Shown here: piece after piece, positions 34,418-34,681 of the stretch
Layout of the letters: the number at the start of each line of letters is the position of its first letter
Numbering within the stretch: position 1 is the stretch's first letter
NCBI GenBank assembly: GCA_000509105.1
Contig: BAIF02000114.1
Location: 1 to 34,681 of the forward strand
Length of the DNA: 34,681 bases
Direction of reading: 5' to 3'
Source: Clostridiales bacterium VE202-21
GTDB lineage: Bacteria > Bacillota > Clostridia > Lachnospirales > Lachnospiraceae
Made by a program: the position numbers and the translations under genes
The notes under the pieces: model-generated
Database searches by the model: none
Told to the model about the DNA's origin: nothing
The model's input: only the letters and a program-made list of their open reading frames with translations

Positions 34418-34477
34418 GAGACTCCGAAACTACTGAAAAACACATTAGAATCCGCTAATATCCTTTTCAGTGGTCTC
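34418..34477 (-). promoter_or_regulatory. Stem-loop in the pnp leader
   Basis: Within the 5' untranslated region, CTGAAAA pairs with TTTTCAG, extended outward by GAGAC/GTCTC and inward by an ATTAG/CTAAT hairpin. In E. coli a leader stem-loop is cut by RNase III and used by PNPase to repress its own mRNA. A similar autoregulatory role here is inference by analogy, because the sequence is unrelated. Confidence 0.55.
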
Positions 34478-34508
34478 GGGTTTTGCTTTCCTGACCACAA
34501 TCTTAAAT

Positions 34509-34537
34509 ATTATAGCATAGTCGCCCTCTTAAATCAA
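34509..34537 (-). promoter_or_regulatory. Sigma-A promoter of pnp (extended -10)
   Basis: Minus strand: TTGATT (34532-34537), a 17-nt spacer ending TGC, TATAAT (34509-34514). The TG motif and consensus -10 make this a strong candidate; the leader to pnp would be about 125 nt. Confidence 0.8.
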
Positions 34538-34681
34538 GAATGAAGTTGGGGAATGAACTTTGGTTTTGGTGCGCGTTTTGGCGCGTAGGGGGACGCTGAA
34601 GTCAAGGAACGTCCGGCTCCTGGCGGGGAAATGTCTGCTGGTGAAATGTCCTACAGCTTCTTCGCGCAGCGTCAGACATTT
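34538..34681. other. GC-rich intergenic end of window with hairpin
   Basis: No gene is seen. AAATGTCTG (34629-34637) and CAGACATTT (34673-34681) are perfect inverted repeats, extended inward by CTG/CAG after a 3-nt bulge. The window ends exactly at the foot, so it cannot be decided whether this is a terminator of a gene beyond the edge or part of a larger palindrome. Confidence 0.4.

Overview
The window is a stretch of chromosome from a spore-forming, strictly anaerobic Firmicute, most likely a Lachnospiraceae-type Clostridia. This rests on the sporulation genes (spo0A, spoIVB, a complete spoIIIAA-AH operon), an iron-only hydrogenase-like protein, a hexameric glutamate dehydrogenase, moderate GC content, and the conserved order nusB-xseA-xseB-ispA-dxs-tlyA-nadK-argR-recN-spoIVB-spo0A. 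Every gene I can support lies on the minus strand, so transcription runs from high to low coordinates. No rRNA, tRNA, CRISPR array, transposase or phage gene was seen.

Layout in the direction of transcription: pnp (32291-34378) with its own promoter and a structured leader; an intergenic block (31494-32290) holding two large palindromes; the spoIIIAA-AH engulfment-channel operon (26530-31493) behind a sigma-E-like promoter; prfC (24726-26318); an Asp23-family gene (24270-24653); the nusB-to-recN housekeeping operon (15751-24157), which covers transcription antitermination, exonuclease VII, isoprenoid precursors, RNA methylation, NADP synthesis, arginine repression and recombination; spoIVB and spo0A, with a Spo0A box at their junction; glgA; a metF / methionine-synthase-activation / metH operon; the hydrogenase-like gene; alaS; rpsU; a small membrane protein gene; and gdhA, followed by a third palindrome (about 126-476).

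The most unusual content is three giant palindromes at 126-476, 31573-31817 and 32025-32276. Their long arms differ almost completely from copy to copy. Each arm pair closes on a 77-80 nt tip with one shared architecture: a short AT-rich hairpin followed by a second hairpin built around GAAATC-ATCA-GATTTC with a conserved internal loop. The second hairpin changes sequence between copies while keeping its pairing. Two of the three begin 14-15 nt after the stop codon of a housekeeping gene (gdhA, pnp). This looks like a family of Y-tipped foldback elements; I cannot tell from the sequence alone whether it has been described.

Five conserved genes (alaS, the hydrogenase-like gene, glgA, xseA, spoIIIAE) each carry one single-base frameshift. 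Four are one-base losses and one is an extra T in a T8 run. Because several are normally essential or needed for sporulation, indel errors in the assembly are the simplest explanation, and restored lengths are given for each.
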